DNA of 64,000 nt from DYRB01 sp963709645 (GTDB lineage Bacteria > Pseudomonadota > Gammaproteobacteria > Chromatiales > Chromatiaceae), in NCBI GenBank assembly GCA_963709645.1, contig CAVPXP010000037.1:62001-126000 (forward strand). The letters are read 5' to 3'. The notes below the pieces were generated by a model. It saw only the letters and a program-made list of their open reading frames with translations. It searched no databases and was not told where the DNA came from. Position 1 is the stretch's first letter; each line of letters opens with the position of its first letter. The position numbers were made by a program, and so were the translations under genes. Shown in pieces: positions 28,809 to 38,448 of the stretch.

Positions 28809-30124
28809 ACACCGAAGTTCGCGTTCCCCTGCTCCCGGAATCCGTAACCGACGCCACCGTCATCGCCTGGCACAAGCAGCCCGGCGAACGGGTGGCCCAG
28901 GGCGAGACCCTGGTGGACCTCGAGACCGACAAGGTGGTACTCGAGGTCCCGGCCCCAACGGACGGGATCCTGGCGGAGGTCCGGACCAAGGTGGGCGAGG
29001 TCGTCACTGCGGAGGAGGTCCTCGCGGTGCTGCTGCCTGCCGGAACGGCCCAAGCCTCGGCCCCTGCACAGCAGACCCAGAAGGCCACAACCCAGGCGGC
29101 ACCGATGGGCGACAGGGATCTCGGGGGCGCGGGAGCGGCCCCTGGCTTGGCCACCGCGGGGGCAGCGCTCGCGCCGGGTCAGACCCAAACGTCCGCACCC
29201 ACCCCAGCCGGCGCGGGCGAACCCCTGCTCGCCCCGGCGGCGCGGCGGCTGGTCAAGGAGCTGGAGCTCGACCCGAGCCAGATTGCCGGCAGTGGCCGGG
29301 ATGGCCGCATTCATAAGGGGGACGTTGTCGCCTACCTCGACAGGCGCGAGCGGGCCGAACCACAGATGGACCCGGAAGCAGCGCCAGCGGTGGCCACCCC
29401 ACCCCGCCTGAGCGGCGAGGCCGGCCGGCCGGAGCAGCGGGTTCCCATGACCCGCCTGCGTGCCCGCGTCGCCGAGCGCCTAGTCCAGGCCCAGCAGACC
29501 GCGGCCATGCTGACGACCTTCAACGAGGTGGACCTCACCGGCGTCATGGCCCTACGCAACAAATACAAAGACCAGTTCGAAAAGGTCCACGGGACCCGGC
29601 TGGGCTTCATGTCGTTCTTCGTCAAGGCGTCTGTGGACGCGCTGCAACGCTTCCCCATCATCAACGCCTCGGTGGACGACAACGACGTCATCTACCATGG
29701 CTATTACGACATCGGTATTGCGGTCAGCTCCCCGCGCGGCCTGGTGGTGCCCATCCTGCGCAACTGCGACCAACTCACGATGTCCGACATCGAGAGCGGC
29801 ATCGCTGAGTTCGGCCGTAAGGCCAAGGACGGCTCTTTGAGCTTTGATGAACTGACCGGTGGGACCTTCACCATCACCAATGGGGGTGTCTTCGGCTCGC
29901 TGCTCTCCACCCCGATCCTCAACCCGCCCCAGAGCGCCATCCTCGGCATGCACAAGATCCAGGAGCGCCCGATGGTCGAGAAGGGACAGGTGGTGGTGCG
30001 GCCCATGATGTACCTGGCCCTGTCCTACGATCACCGCATCATCGACGGACGAGACGCGGTGCAGTTTCTGGTCGCCATCAAGGACATGCTGGAAGACCCG
30101 GCACGGCTGCTGCTACGGATCTAG
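28805..30124 (+). CDS. sucB: Dihydrolipoyllysine succinyltransferase, E2 of 2-oxoglutarate dehydrogenase
   Basis: A 439-residue protein. The lipoyl domain (1-76) carries the lipoylated Lys43 in ETDKVVLEV. An Ala/Pro-rich linker leads to the E1/E3-binding domain (APAARRLVKELELDPSQIAGSG motif region), a second linker, and the catalytic domain, with the HxxxD motif at His410 (YDHRIIDGRDAV). Reaction: transfers succinyl from lipoate to CoA and forms the 24-mer core of the complex. Translation is coupled to sucA by an ATGA overlap. No lpd (E3) gene follows, so E3 must come from elsewhere on the genome. Confidence 0.97.
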
Positions 30125-30448
30125 CTCGGCCTGATCCCGAGCAGACGATCGAGGGAAGGGACTTGCCAGCCCCCGGTCGGGGCGGCAGACGAAGACAGGG
30201 AACATAAGAATCGGACGCTGAAGGGGGCCTTCGCCTTCGGACAGACCCAGATCCACACCGGGCAGCCTGAAGCTTCTCGGTCCCTCCAATGCCGCAGCCG
30301 CACCTGGAGGGACCACAGGAGTCAGTCGATCCGCTGGTGACCCACCTGTCTCGAACCACCCTTTCCGTCGCTGCCGTCCCCTGACCCCGGCCGGCAAGGG
30401 TGCACCAGTGCATCCGGCCGCCACATTCACCACCGGAGCGAAACGCAG
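30125..30448. other. Spacer between sucB and the porin/PTS genes
   Basis: A gene-free gap of 324 bases that separates the sucAB transcript from the oprB-PTS genes and should contain a terminator and a promoter. No convincing -10/-35 pair, Cra-like palindrome or terminator with a T tract was identified by eye. Confidence 0.45.
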
Positions 30449-31756
30449 ATGACCAGAGGGTTCCACGCCATCCCCTGCCCGACCACCGTGGCCCTGTGCG
30501 CGGCCCTGGCCGCGCCCCTGGCCGCGGCCACGGACTACCCTCAGAGCGACTACCTCACCGGCAGTTGGGCCGGGGCGCGTGACCGCTGGAAAGCTCAGGG
30601 CTTCAGCTTCAACCTGAGCTACGCCACCGAATCCATGGCCAACGTCTCTGGCGGCGAGGTCCTGGGCGGGACCTATGCCGACAATATCGGGCTCGATGTG
30701 ACCTTCGACCTCCAGCGGCTCCTGGGCATCCCCGCGACCAGCCTACTGATCAAGGGGTCGAAGCGCGACGGGCTCTCGGTGTCCGACAAGTTCATCGCCC
30801 CCTCCGAGGGCGGCAACGCCTTCCCGGTGCAGGAACTCTACGGCGGCCAGAACGTCAAGCTGGCCAATGTGCAGTTCAATACCCGCCTGCTGGGCGACCG
30901 TCTCGACCTCGCCTATGGGCGCCTCATCGCCAACGACGACTTCCTCCGCTCCGACCTCTACTGCCAGTTCCTCAACAACTCCTTCTGCGGCAGCCCCAAG
31001 CCGGTCTTCTACCAGAACCCCTTCACCTTCTCCGCCTACCCGGTAGCAGCCTGGGGGGCGCGGGCGCGTTACGACACCGAGTCGCGGGTCTGGACCCTGC
31101 AGTTGGCGGTCTACGACGGCGACATCGAGGGCAAGCGCGGCGACCCGGCGAGCCCGAGCCACAATGCCCACGGCACCAGTTGGGGCTGGGGCGACAATGG
31201 GGTCACCCTGGCCGGCGAGGTCCACTACCACGTCAACCGCGACTCGAAGGATGCCCTGCCCGGGACCTACAAGCTCGGCGGCTACTACATGAACGGGGAC
31301 TTTGCGGACGTGGCCAGCACCACCGGTGCCACCACCAGCGGGAGCGCCATGGGCTGGCTGCTGGCTGACCAGATGCTCTACCGCGCCCAACCCGGAGCCG
31401 ACCGCGGGCTCTGGGGCTTCGGCGCCCTGGTCTTCAGCTTCACCAACGACACTAACCCCATGCCTTGGTACTTCAACGCCGGCCTGGTCTACCAGGGGCT
31501 CTTGGCCGGGCGCCCGCAGGACAGGACCGGCCTGGCCGTCACCAGCGGCTGGTTCGGCAATCAGGTCAATGTCGCCCGCCAGGCGGATGGCCTGGCGGAG
31601 AAGGACTACGAGGCCGTCATCGAACTCAACCACAGCTTCGTGCTGGGCCACGGCATCGCCGTCCAACCGGACCTCCAGTACATCATCCGTCCGGCGGCCA
31701 CCGGCACCATCGACAACGCCCTGGCCATCGGCGCCAAGCTGACGATCCAGTTCTGA
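30449..31756 (+). CDS. oprB: OprB-family carbohydrate-selective porin
   Basis: A 435-residue outer-membrane protein. A signal peptide ends near ...LAAATDYPQ (about residue 27). The mature part begins with the OprB pattern YLTGSWAGARDRWKAQGF and contains repeated amphipathic strands, ending in AIGAKLTIQF with the C-terminal Phe recognised by the Bam machinery. Family knowledge: OprB forms a 16-strand channel for glucose and other sugars. It is 24 bases upstream of the fused EIIA-HPr-EI gene, so the operon links outer-membrane entry to inner-membrane phosphorylation. This supports a sugar substrate for the whole cluster. Confidence 0.9.
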   Translation: MTRGFHAIPCPTTVALCAALAAPLAAATDYPQSDYLTGSWAGARDRWKAQGFSFNLSYATESMANVSGGEVLGGTYADNIGLDVTFDLQRLLGIPATSLLIKGSKRDGLSVSDKFIAPSEGGNAFPVQELYGGQNVKLANVQFNTRLLGDRLDLAYGRLIANDDFLRSDLYCQFLNNSFCGSPKPVFYQNPFTFSAYPVAAWGARARYDTESRVWTLQLAVYDGDIEGKRGDPASPSHNAHGTSWGWGDNGVTLAGEVHYHVNRDSKDALPGTYKLGGYYMNGDFADVASTTGATTSGSAMGWLLADQMLYRAQPGADRGLWGFGALVFSFTNDTNPMPWYFNAGLVYQGLLAGRPQDRTGLAVTSGWFGNQVNVARQADGLAEKDYEAVIELNHSFVLGHGIAVQPDLQYIIRPAATGTIDNALAIGAKLTIQF

Positions 31757-31780
31757 CCGCGAACCCGCAGGAGCGCCACA

Positions 31781-34327
31781 GTGGCAACCACCGCATCCAC
31801 CATTGAACTCAGGGCCCCCCTGGATGGGATCATCCTGCCGCTGGAGCAGGTGCCGGACCCGGTCTTTTCCCAGCGCATGGTCGGGGACGGCCTGGCAATC
31901 GACCCCCTGAACCAGCTCCTCACGGCCCCCTGCGCGGGCACCGTGACCCAACTCTTCGCCACCGGCCATGCCCTGACCCTGACCACCCCGGAGGGAGTGG
32001 AGGTGATGATGCACATCGGCCTGGACACGGTGACCCTCAAGGGCGAGGGCTTCACCCCTCAGGTTCAGAACGGCGACCGGGTGGAGGCCGGGGCTCCGCT
32101 CATCGCCTTCGACGCCGACTACCTGGCGACCCACGCCAAGAGCCTGCTGACCCTGATGATCGTCACCAACGGCGAGACGCTGTCTGGCCTGACCGCGGCG
32201 AGCGGCCGGGTGCGCGCCGGTGTGGACCTTGCCTTGACCCTCACCCTGGCCGAAGGCCGAGGCGAGGGGGAGGCGGCGACCAGGGGCGAGCGGGCCACCT
32301 CCGAGGCCATCGTCATCCCCAACCCCACCGGGCTGCACGCCCGCCCGGCGGCGGTGCTGGCCAGCCTGGCCAAGCAGTTCAAGTCAAGGATCCTGCTTCA
32401 GCGAGGCGACGACCAGGCCAACGCCAAGAGCCTCACCTCGGTGATGGGCATCGAGATCGCCCTGGGCGACAAGGTGGTTCTGATCGCCGAGGGCCCGGAT
32501 GCCCAGGCGGCCATCGACGCTATCGCCCCCGAGCTGGCCGCCGGCCTGGGGGACGAGGGCAGCCGCCCGGCCCCGGCCCCGGCGACGACTGAGCCCGATC
32601 CTGCCAAGGCCCCGGCACCGCGCCCGCGCTCCGAGGACCCGAACCTGCTGCTGGGCGTAGCCGCCTCCCCTGGGCTCGGGGTGGGCAAGGTCTACCAACT
32701 GCGCCGCGAGGAGATCGCCGTCCCCGAGACCGGCGACGCGGACCCGCGCAAGGAGCGGCGCAAGCTCGACGACGCCTTGGACCGGGCCAAGAACGAGCTG
32801 GAGGCCCTGCAAACGGAGCTGAAGGCCCAGGCCGACGCCGGCAAGGCGGCCATCTTTGCCGCCCACCAGGAGCTGCTAGACGACCCGGGCCTGCTCGACA
32901 TCGCCGAGAGCGCCCTGGCCAAGGGCAAGGGCGCGGCCTATGCCTGGCAGCGCGCCTACCTGACCCAGGCCGAGCGCCTGGCCGGGCTCAAGAACGCGGT
33001 CATGGCCGGACGGGCCGCGGACCTGCGCGACGTGGGGCGGCGGGTGCTCGGTATCCTCACCGGCCAACCGGTGGAGGAGCCCGCCATCCCGGCCGGCTCG
33101 ATCCTGATCGCCGAGGAGCTGACCCCCTCCGACACCGCCAAGCTCGACCCCCAGGAGGTCCTGGGTTTTGCGACCGTGGGCGGCGGGGCGACCTCCCACG
33201 TCGCCATCCTGGCCCGAGCCCTGGACATACCGGCGGTGGCCGGCATCGAGCCCAGCGCCCTGGACCTGCCCAACGGGGCGGACGTGATCCTCGACGGCGG
33301 CAAGGGCTGGTTGCGCATCAACCCCGAGCCGTCCGAGGTCCAGCGCATCGTCGCGGCCAAGGCCCGCTTGGCCGAGAAGAAGGCCGCGGACCTGGCTGCG
33401 GCCTTCGAGCCCGCCACCACCACGGACGGCCACAATGTGGAGGTGGTCGCCAACATCGGCGGGCTCGCCGACGCAGAGAAGGGCATGACCCTGGGGGCGG
33501 AGGGGGTCGGACTGCTGCGTTCGGAATTTCTCTACCTCGACCGGGCCTCGGCCCCGAGCGAGGACGAACAGACCGAGATCTACGCAGCCATCGCCGGGGC
33601 GCTGAAGGGCAAGGCGCTGATCGTTCGCACCCTGGACGTGGGCGGCGACAAGCCGCTGGCCTATCTCCCCATGCCGCGGGAGGAGAATCCCATGCTGGGC
33701 ATCCGCGGGGTGCGCATCGGGCTGGACCGCCCGGAGATCCTGCGCACCCAGGTCCGCGCCATCCTGCGCGCGGGCAAGGGTCATCGCATCCGCATGATGT
33801 TCCCCATGATCGCCACCCTGGACGAGATCCGCTCGGTCAAGGGGTTGGTCGAGGAGGAGCAGGCCAAGCTCCCGGACCTAGACCCGGTGGAGATCGGGAT
33901 CATGGTAGAGGTGCCGGCTGCGGCGGTGCTCGCCCGGCAGTTCGCCCGGGAGGTGGACTTCTTTTCCATCGGCACCAACGATCTGACCCAATACACCCTG
34001 GCCATGGATCGCGGCCACCCCAAGCTCGGCGCCAAGGCGGATGCCATGAATCCGGCGGTGCTCCAGCTCATCGCCAACACGGTCGATGGGGCCGCCGCCG
34101 AGGGCAAGTGGGTGGGCGTCTGCGGCGGCCTGGCGAGCGACCCCCAGGCGGTGCCCATCCTGGTCGGGCTCGGCGTCAAGGAGCTGTCGTGCAGCGTCCC
34201 GGCCATCCCAGCAGTCAAGGCGCAGGTGCGCGCCCGGTCCCTGGCCGACTGCCAGGCCCTGGCACAACAGGCCCTGGCCCAGGACACCGCCGCGGCGGTA
34301 CGCGCCCTGGTCCCCAACGACTATTGA
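31781..34327 (+). CDS. PTS fusion protein: EIIA(Glc)-HPr-enzyme I
   Basis: An 848-residue cytosolic phosphotransferase chain. Residues 1-150 are EIIA of the glucose (Crr) type, with His63 and the phospho-acceptor His78 spaced 15 apart as in E. coli. Residues about 168-255 are HPr, with His186 in TGLHARPAAV. Residues about 285-848 are enzyme I, with His473 in GGGATSHVAILA, the PEP-binding and C-terminal domains GVGLLRSEFLYL and SIGTNDLTQYTLAMDR. It therefore carries phosphate from PEP through EI, HPr and EIIA to a separate EIICB. A GTG start with CAGGAG upstream. The next gene is that EIICB. The order EIIA-HPr-EI is a known fusion in some proteobacteria; fructose systems use a different EIIA. 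Confidence 0.95.
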   Translation: MATTASTIELRAPLDGIILPLEQVPDPVFSQRMVGDGLAIDPLNQLLTAPCAGTVTQLFATGHALTLTTPEGVEVMMHIGLDTVTLKGEGFTPQVQNGDRVEAGAPLIAFDADYLATHAKSLLTLMIVTNGETLSGLTAASGRVRAGVDLALTLTLAEGRGEGEAATRGERATSEAIVIPNPTGLHARPAAVLASLAKQFKSRILLQRGDDQANAKSLTSVMGIEIALGDKVVLIAEGPDAQAAIDAIAPELAAGLGDEGSRPAPAPATTEPDPAKAPAPRPRSEDPNLLLGVAASPGLGVGKVYQLRREEIAVPETGDADPRKERRKLDDALDRAKNELEALQTELKAQADAGKAAIFAAHQELLDDPGLLDIAESALAKGKGAAYAWQRAYLTQAERLAGLKNAVMAGRAADLRDVGRRVLGILTGQPVEEPAIPAGSILIAEELTPSDTAKLDPQEVLGFATVGGGATSHVAILARALDIPAVAGIEPSALDLPNGADVILDGGKGWLRINPEPSEVQRIVAAKARLAEKKAADLAAAFEPATTTDGHNVEVVANIGGLADAEKGMTLGAEGVGLLRSEFLYLDRASAPSEDEQTEIYAAIAGALKGKALIVRTLDVGGDKPLAYLPMPREENPMLGIRGVRIGLDRPEILRTQVRAILRAGKGHRIRMMFPMIATLDEIRSVKGLVEEEQAKLPDLDPVEIGIMVEVPAAAVLARQFAREVDFFSIGTNDLTQYTLAMDRGHPKLGAKADAMNPAVLQLIANTVDGAAAEGKWVGVCGGLASDPQAVPILVGLGVKELSCSVPAIPAVKAQVRARSLADCQALAQQALAQDTAAAVRALVPNDY

Positions 34328-34358
34328 GCCGCCCACATCGAACAGGGGAAACCGAATC

Positions 34359-36439
34359 ATGAGCATCGCAACGCTTTGGGATACCAGCTTCGGCGGCCTG
34401 CAGAAGATCGGCAAGGCCCTGATGCTGCCGGTGTCCGTCCTGCCGGTGGCCGGCATCCTGCTTGGCGTCGGGGCCTCCATCGCCCGCGAGGCCCAGACCC
34501 CCTGGCTGGCCGAGGTCGGCCGGATCATGTCGGCCTCCGGGGACGCCATCTTCATGATCCTGCCGCTCATCTTCGCCATCGGCGTGGTCCTGGGCTTCAC
34601 CAAGAACGACGGCGTGGCGGCCATGGCCGCCACCGTCGGCTACTTCGTCATGCTCGCGGCCCTGGGCGTCATCGGCCTGTTGTTCATCGGCTGGGTGGCC
34701 CCCGCCGAGCCCTTGCGCATCGTCGGCGAGGGCGGCAAGGCCGTCCATGTCGAGTACGACGAGGCACGCGGGCGCTTCCAGTGCTGGACAAGGACGGGCG
34801 AACCCTGGAAAAACTCAGGGCCGACGAGGTCAAGGGCGGGGCCCTGACCTGCGATGGGGTGAGCGTCCCCTTCGTCCTCCAGGCCGGCCAGGGCGAAGAA
34901 GGGGCCATCGCACTCTACGACGCCGGCAAGGGCGAGATGGTCCCCTTCCCCGCCGCCCAGAGCCGGGCCGAGATCAAGAAGATCTTCGGCATCGAGTCCA
35001 TCGACACCGGGGTCTTCGGCGGCATCCTGATCGGGCTCATCGCCGCCGCCCTGTTCAACCGGTACTACCGCATCTCGCTGCCGGCCTACCTGGGATTCTT
35101 CGCCGGCAAGCGGTTCGTCCCCATCGTGGTCTCCTTCGCGGCCATTGCCCTCGCCGCGGTGCTGGCCGTGGTCTGGCCGCCCATCGGCGCGGCCATCCGC
35201 GACTTCGGCGACTGGGCCGCCTACGGAAACCCGGCGGCGGCGGTCACCATCTACGGCGTGGTGGAGCGCATGCTGCTGCCCTTCGGGCTGCACCACATCT
35301 GGAACGTCCCCTTCTTCTTCGAGGTCGGGACCTATGTCGATCCGGCGACCGGCAAGACCGTCCATGGGGTCTTGAGCCGCTTCTTCGCGGGGGACTACGA
35401 GGCTGCAATCCTCGGCGGCGGCTTCGTCTTCAAGATGTTCGGCCTGCCCGCCGCGGCCTTTGCGATCTACCAGACCGCCAAGCCGGAGAACAAGGCCCGT
35501 GTAGCGGGCATCATGGGCTCCGCGGCCCTGACCGCCTTCCTCACCGGCATCACCGAGCCCCTGGAGTTCTCCTTCCTGTTCGTCGCCCCGATCCTCTATG
35601 CCGTCCATGCGGTGCTGGTGGGGATCGCCTACCTCGTCACCTACCTGCTCGACGCGCGCTTGGGCTACAGCTTCAGCCACGGCTTCATCGACTATGCCCT
35701 GTACTACGTCAACGACATCCGGCCTTGGGTCATCCTGATCCTGGGGCCGATCTTCGCCGGGGTCTACTACGTCGCCTTCCGCACCCTGATCCTGCGCCTC
35801 GACCTCAAGACCCCGGGCCGGGAGGAGCACCAGGTGGACGCGGCCGAGGCCCGCGACGTGGCGGCGGACGACTTCGCCAAGGAGCTGGTCCTGGCCTTCG
35901 GCGGCAAGAGCAACATCCAGGGGCTGGACGCCTGCATCACCCGCCTGCGCGTAGAGGTCGCGAGCATCGACAAGGCCGACGCGAACAAGCTCAAGGCCCT
36001 GGGCGCGGCCGGGGTGGTAACCGTAGGCAACAACCTCCAGGCCATCTTCGGGCCCAAGTCCGACAACCTGAAGACGGACATGGAGGAGTACCTTCAAACC
36101 GCCGGACCCGAGGCCGAGCTGCCCGAGGGCGCCGCCGCACCCAAGGTCCGTTACAAAGCCGACGACCTGCGCCCCCGCCACCGCGACCCCAGGGCCCCGG
36201 AGCAAGCCCGCAGCATCCTGGCCGGCCTCGGCGGTGCGGCCAATGTGCAACAGGCGGAGGCCTGTGCCGAGACCCGGATGCGGGTCACTGTGGCCGACGA
36301 CGCCATGCTGGACGAGCGGGCCCTGGAGGCGGCCGGGGTCCAAGGCATCTTGCGGCTTCCGGACAATGTTCTGCACCTGTTGCTGGGCCTGAATGCCGAC
36401 CAGTATGCGGCGGAGATGAAGGCGGCGATGGCGGGATGA
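34359..36439 (+). pseudogene. ptsG: PTS glucose-family EIIC-EIIB-EIIB permease, broken by one frameshift
   Basis: The start (MSIATLWDTSFGGLQKIGK) is in one frame and the rest in another. Adding one G after 34781 (CAG-TGC to CAG-GTGC) restores a protein of about 693 residues. EIIC motifs: LMLPVSVLPVAGILLGVG, FGLHHIWNVPFFFE, SAALTAFLTGITEPLEFSF. EIIB: LDACITRLRV with the phosphorylated Cys (codon 35933-35935). A second, shorter EIIB-like domain follows with its own Cys (codon 36263-36265). Between two early membrane segments lies an extra soluble stretch of roughly 80-100 residues absent from E. coli PtsG, and the lesion sits inside it. Likely substrate: glucose or N-acetylglucosamine. The rest is intact, so a read error is as likely as true loss. 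Confidence 0.88.
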
Positions 36440-36451
36440 GGGGGTATTGAA

Positions 36452-36480
36452 GCGGGATGGGGTATGCACCCCCATCCCGC
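36452..36480 (+). terminator. Strong hairpin after the PTS operon
   Basis: A perfect 11-base-pair stem GCGGGATGGGG/CCCCATCCCGC with a 7-base loop starts 12 bases after the EIICB stop. It is followed by AAGAAAG rather than a T tract, so it may act as a weak intrinsic terminator or as an mRNA 3'-end stabiliser. Confidence 0.6.
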
Positions 36481-36509
36481 AAGAAAGCCATGCCGGAAGA
36501 GCAAGACCG

Positions 36510-36669
36510 ATGAAGACGAACTACGTCCTGATCGATTACGAAAACGTCAAGGTAACGGCAATCGACCGACTCCGATCTGATCGACGCCGTCTTCGCCAGA
36601 CTTGTCGCGACTGGTTCGGTCGAGGTTGCCGGCACTGCGGTTCGCTATAACCTGCCGAAACCCGCTTAG
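36510..36669 (+). pseudogene. Internally deleted remnant of a NYN/PIN-like domain gene
   Basis: The ATG at 36510 begins MKTNYVLIDYENVK, the typical start of NYN/LabA-like PIN-fold proteins, in which the Asp of LIDYEN is a catalytic metal ligand. After about 15 codons the match ends. A different frame then gives LIDAVFARLVATGSVEVAG and VRYNLPKPA before a stop at 36667-36669, which looks like the C-terminal end of such a protein. About 150-200 internal codons appear to be lost. Intact relatives are putative RNases. The PTS terminator stands just upstream. Confidence 0.55.
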
Positions 36670-37050
36670 TAGCGCTGTCACTGGTCGCGGTCGCGTGGCC
36701 GTCCAGACCGCTTCCAGATTCCTCTAGCCCGTCCGCAGCGCGGACCGCAATGCATCAGCATGGGGCAGCTCGCTCCGTCGACCCTGCGGACCAGGGCGGA
36801 GACCTGGAAGAACCGGAGCCTCATTTCGCCCCCGACCCCGCGGGGCAAGGCCGCCTGCACCCGCGCTTGCCTTGCCTGCCTGAACTCTGGACCTCGCCCG
36901 AACCGCAAAGCGCAACACCCGAAAGCGGGGGGCAGGCCGCCGCCTGACACGCACCCCCTGTCGCGAGTAACCTGCACCCTTCGGTCGGCATTCCCGGGCA
37001 ATTTCGCGCCGCGGCTGACCCCATTCGGATGAACCGCGGGAGTGAAACAC
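36670..37050. other. Gene-free stretch before the MipA-like gene
   Basis: About 380 bases of high-GC sequence without a supported gene in any frame; the short open frames do not resemble proteins. It should contain the promoter of the MipA-like gene. No repeat or operator was recognised. Confidence 0.45.
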
Positions 37051-37968
37051 ATGCCCATGAAACGATGGAAGATAAGTATGCTGGCCTGGGCCGCCGGCGT
37101 TGCGACTACCTTGGCGCCGACCGCTGCCACCCTGGCAGCCGAGGCCGACGAAACGGGGCTCAAGCCCCTGCCGCTGTGGGAACTGGGCATCGGTGCGGCG
37201 GCCTACAACCAGCCAAACTACCCGGGTTCCGACGTGCGCTCGACCGTCGTATTTCCCTTTCCCTACGTGATCTATCGCGGCGACCGGCTGCGCATCGACC
37301 GCAGCATCCAGGGCATCCTGTTCGAGACCGAACGGCTCAAGATCGACATCAGTGCCGGCGGCACCGCCTTGGTGGAGAGCGACCAGAGCGACGCCCGCCG
37401 CGGCATGCCCGATCTGGACCCGGTCGTCGAGGTCGGCCCGGCGGTCAGCCTGCTGCTGACCGACTCCAACCTGCCCTACAGCCTCTGGGGCCGGGCGGCG
37501 ATTCGCACCGCCTACAGCATCGATAACTCCAACTGGTCCATAGCCCAGCAGGGCTGGACCGGCGACGCCCGGGTGCGCTATCTGAGGCCCCTGATCGGGG
37601 AGAAGCTGCGCCTAAGCTCGGAGCTTGGCGCCCGGTTCGCTGACCAAGACTATGCCGGCTACTACTACGACGTCGCACCCGACTACGCGACCCCGCTACG
37701 TCCAGCCTATGACGCGGGCTCCGGCTACGCCGGTTCCTGGCTGGGCCTGGGCTTGGACGGGCGCGATGGCCGGTGGCGCTGGTCGATCTACGGTGCCTAT
37801 CAGAATCTGGACGGGACGGCCTTCGCGGCCAGCCCGCTGGTGGAGTCCAAGAACGGGTTCAGCCTCGGAGTGACTGTGGGCTGGGTGTTCTGGCAGAGCG
37901 AGACGACCGTCAAACCCAAGAACACCAGCCCGGGCGGGGAGTTCGAGACGCCCCTGTTCGGGCTTTGA
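37051..37968 (+). CDS. MipA/OmpV-family outer-membrane protein
   Basis: A 305-residue outer-membrane beta-barrel. A signal peptide covers about residues 1-30 (ending ATLAAEA). The mature start (LWELGIGAAAYNQPNYPGSD) and the pattern FPFPYVIYRGDRLRID are hallmarks of the MipA/OmpV family. The C-terminus FETPLFGL is not the classical terminal-Phe strand. Family knowledge: MipA scaffolds the murein synthase PBP1B and transglycosylase MltA; OmpV is an adhesin-like porin. A GTG nine bases earlier is possible, but GGGAG sits eight bases before the ATG at 37051. It is followed by gloA after 68 bases. Confidence 0.88.
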   Translation: MPMKRWKISMLAWAAGVATTLAPTAATLAAEADETGLKPLPLWELGIGAAAYNQPNYPGSDVRSTVVFPFPYVIYRGDRLRIDRSIQGILFETERLKIDISAGGTALVESDQSDARRGMPDLDPVVEVGPAVSLLLTDSNLPYSLWGRAAIRTAYSIDNSNWSIAQQGWTGDARVRYLRPLIGEKLRLSSELGARFADQDYAGYYYDVAPDYATPLRPAYDAGSGYAGSWLGLGLDGRDGRWRWSIYGAYQNLDGTAFAASPLVESKNGFSLGVTVGWVFWQSETTVKPKNTSPGGEFETPLFGL

Positions 37969-38036
37969 GCCGGGCCCTCGTCCAGCCAGGCCGGGGGCCA
38001 CCATCCAAAGCAACCGTCGAGTCGAGAGAGAAACCC

Positions 38037-38423
38037 ATGCGCATCCTGCACACCATGCTGCGGGTCGGTGACCTGAACCGATCCATCGATTTCTATACCG
38101 AGGTCCTGGGGATGACCCTGCTGCGCCAGAAGGACTACCCGGACGGCCGCTTTACCCTGGCCTTCCTGGGCTACGGGGCCGAGTCTGAGCAGGCCGCCAT
38201 CGAGCTGACCTACAACTGGGATACGGACGCCTATGACCTGGGTACAGGCTACGGCCACATCGCCCTGGAGGTCGACGACGTCTACCAGGCCTGCACGGAG
38301 ATGCGCCAAAGGGGCGGGAAGATCCTCCGGGATGCAGGCCCAATGAACGCCGGCACCACCATCATCGCCTTTGTTGCAGATCCGGACGGCTACCCGATCG
38401 AGTTGATCGGGTGCAAAGACTAA
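38037..38423 (+). CDS. gloA: Glyoxalase I (lactoylglutathione lyase)
   Basis: A 128-residue cytosolic metalloenzyme with two vicinal-oxygen-chelate modules. It begins MRILHTMLRVGDLNRSIDFY and contains the metal ligands in HTMLRV, ELTYNW, GHIALEV and PIELIG, as in E. coli GloA (135 residues). Reaction: isomerises the methylglyoxal-glutathione hemithioacetal to S-lactoylglutathione. The glyoxalase II gene gloB, which in enterics lies next to the rnhA-dnaQ genes seen just downstream here, is missing from that position. The frame is open upstream, but the conserved N-terminus fixes the start. Confidence 0.95.
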   Translation: MRILHTMLRVGDLNRSIDFYTEVLGMTLLRQKDYPDGRFTLAFLGYGAESEQAAIELTYNWDTDAYDLGTGYGHIALEVDDVYQACTEMRQRGGKILRDAGPMNAGTTIIAFVADPDGYPIELIGCKD

Positions 38424-38448
38424 CGCGGCCGGAGGACCGCGGCTCGGC

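Noticed and set aside
30743..32338. 531-residue minus-strand open frame across oprB and the PTS fusion gene
   Set aside because: It crosses two supported genes and has repetitive Gly/Val/Glu content without motifs.
34640..36475. 611-residue open frame antisense to the PTS permease
   Set aside because: Low-complexity shadow of codon bias; the sense strand holds all PTS motifs.
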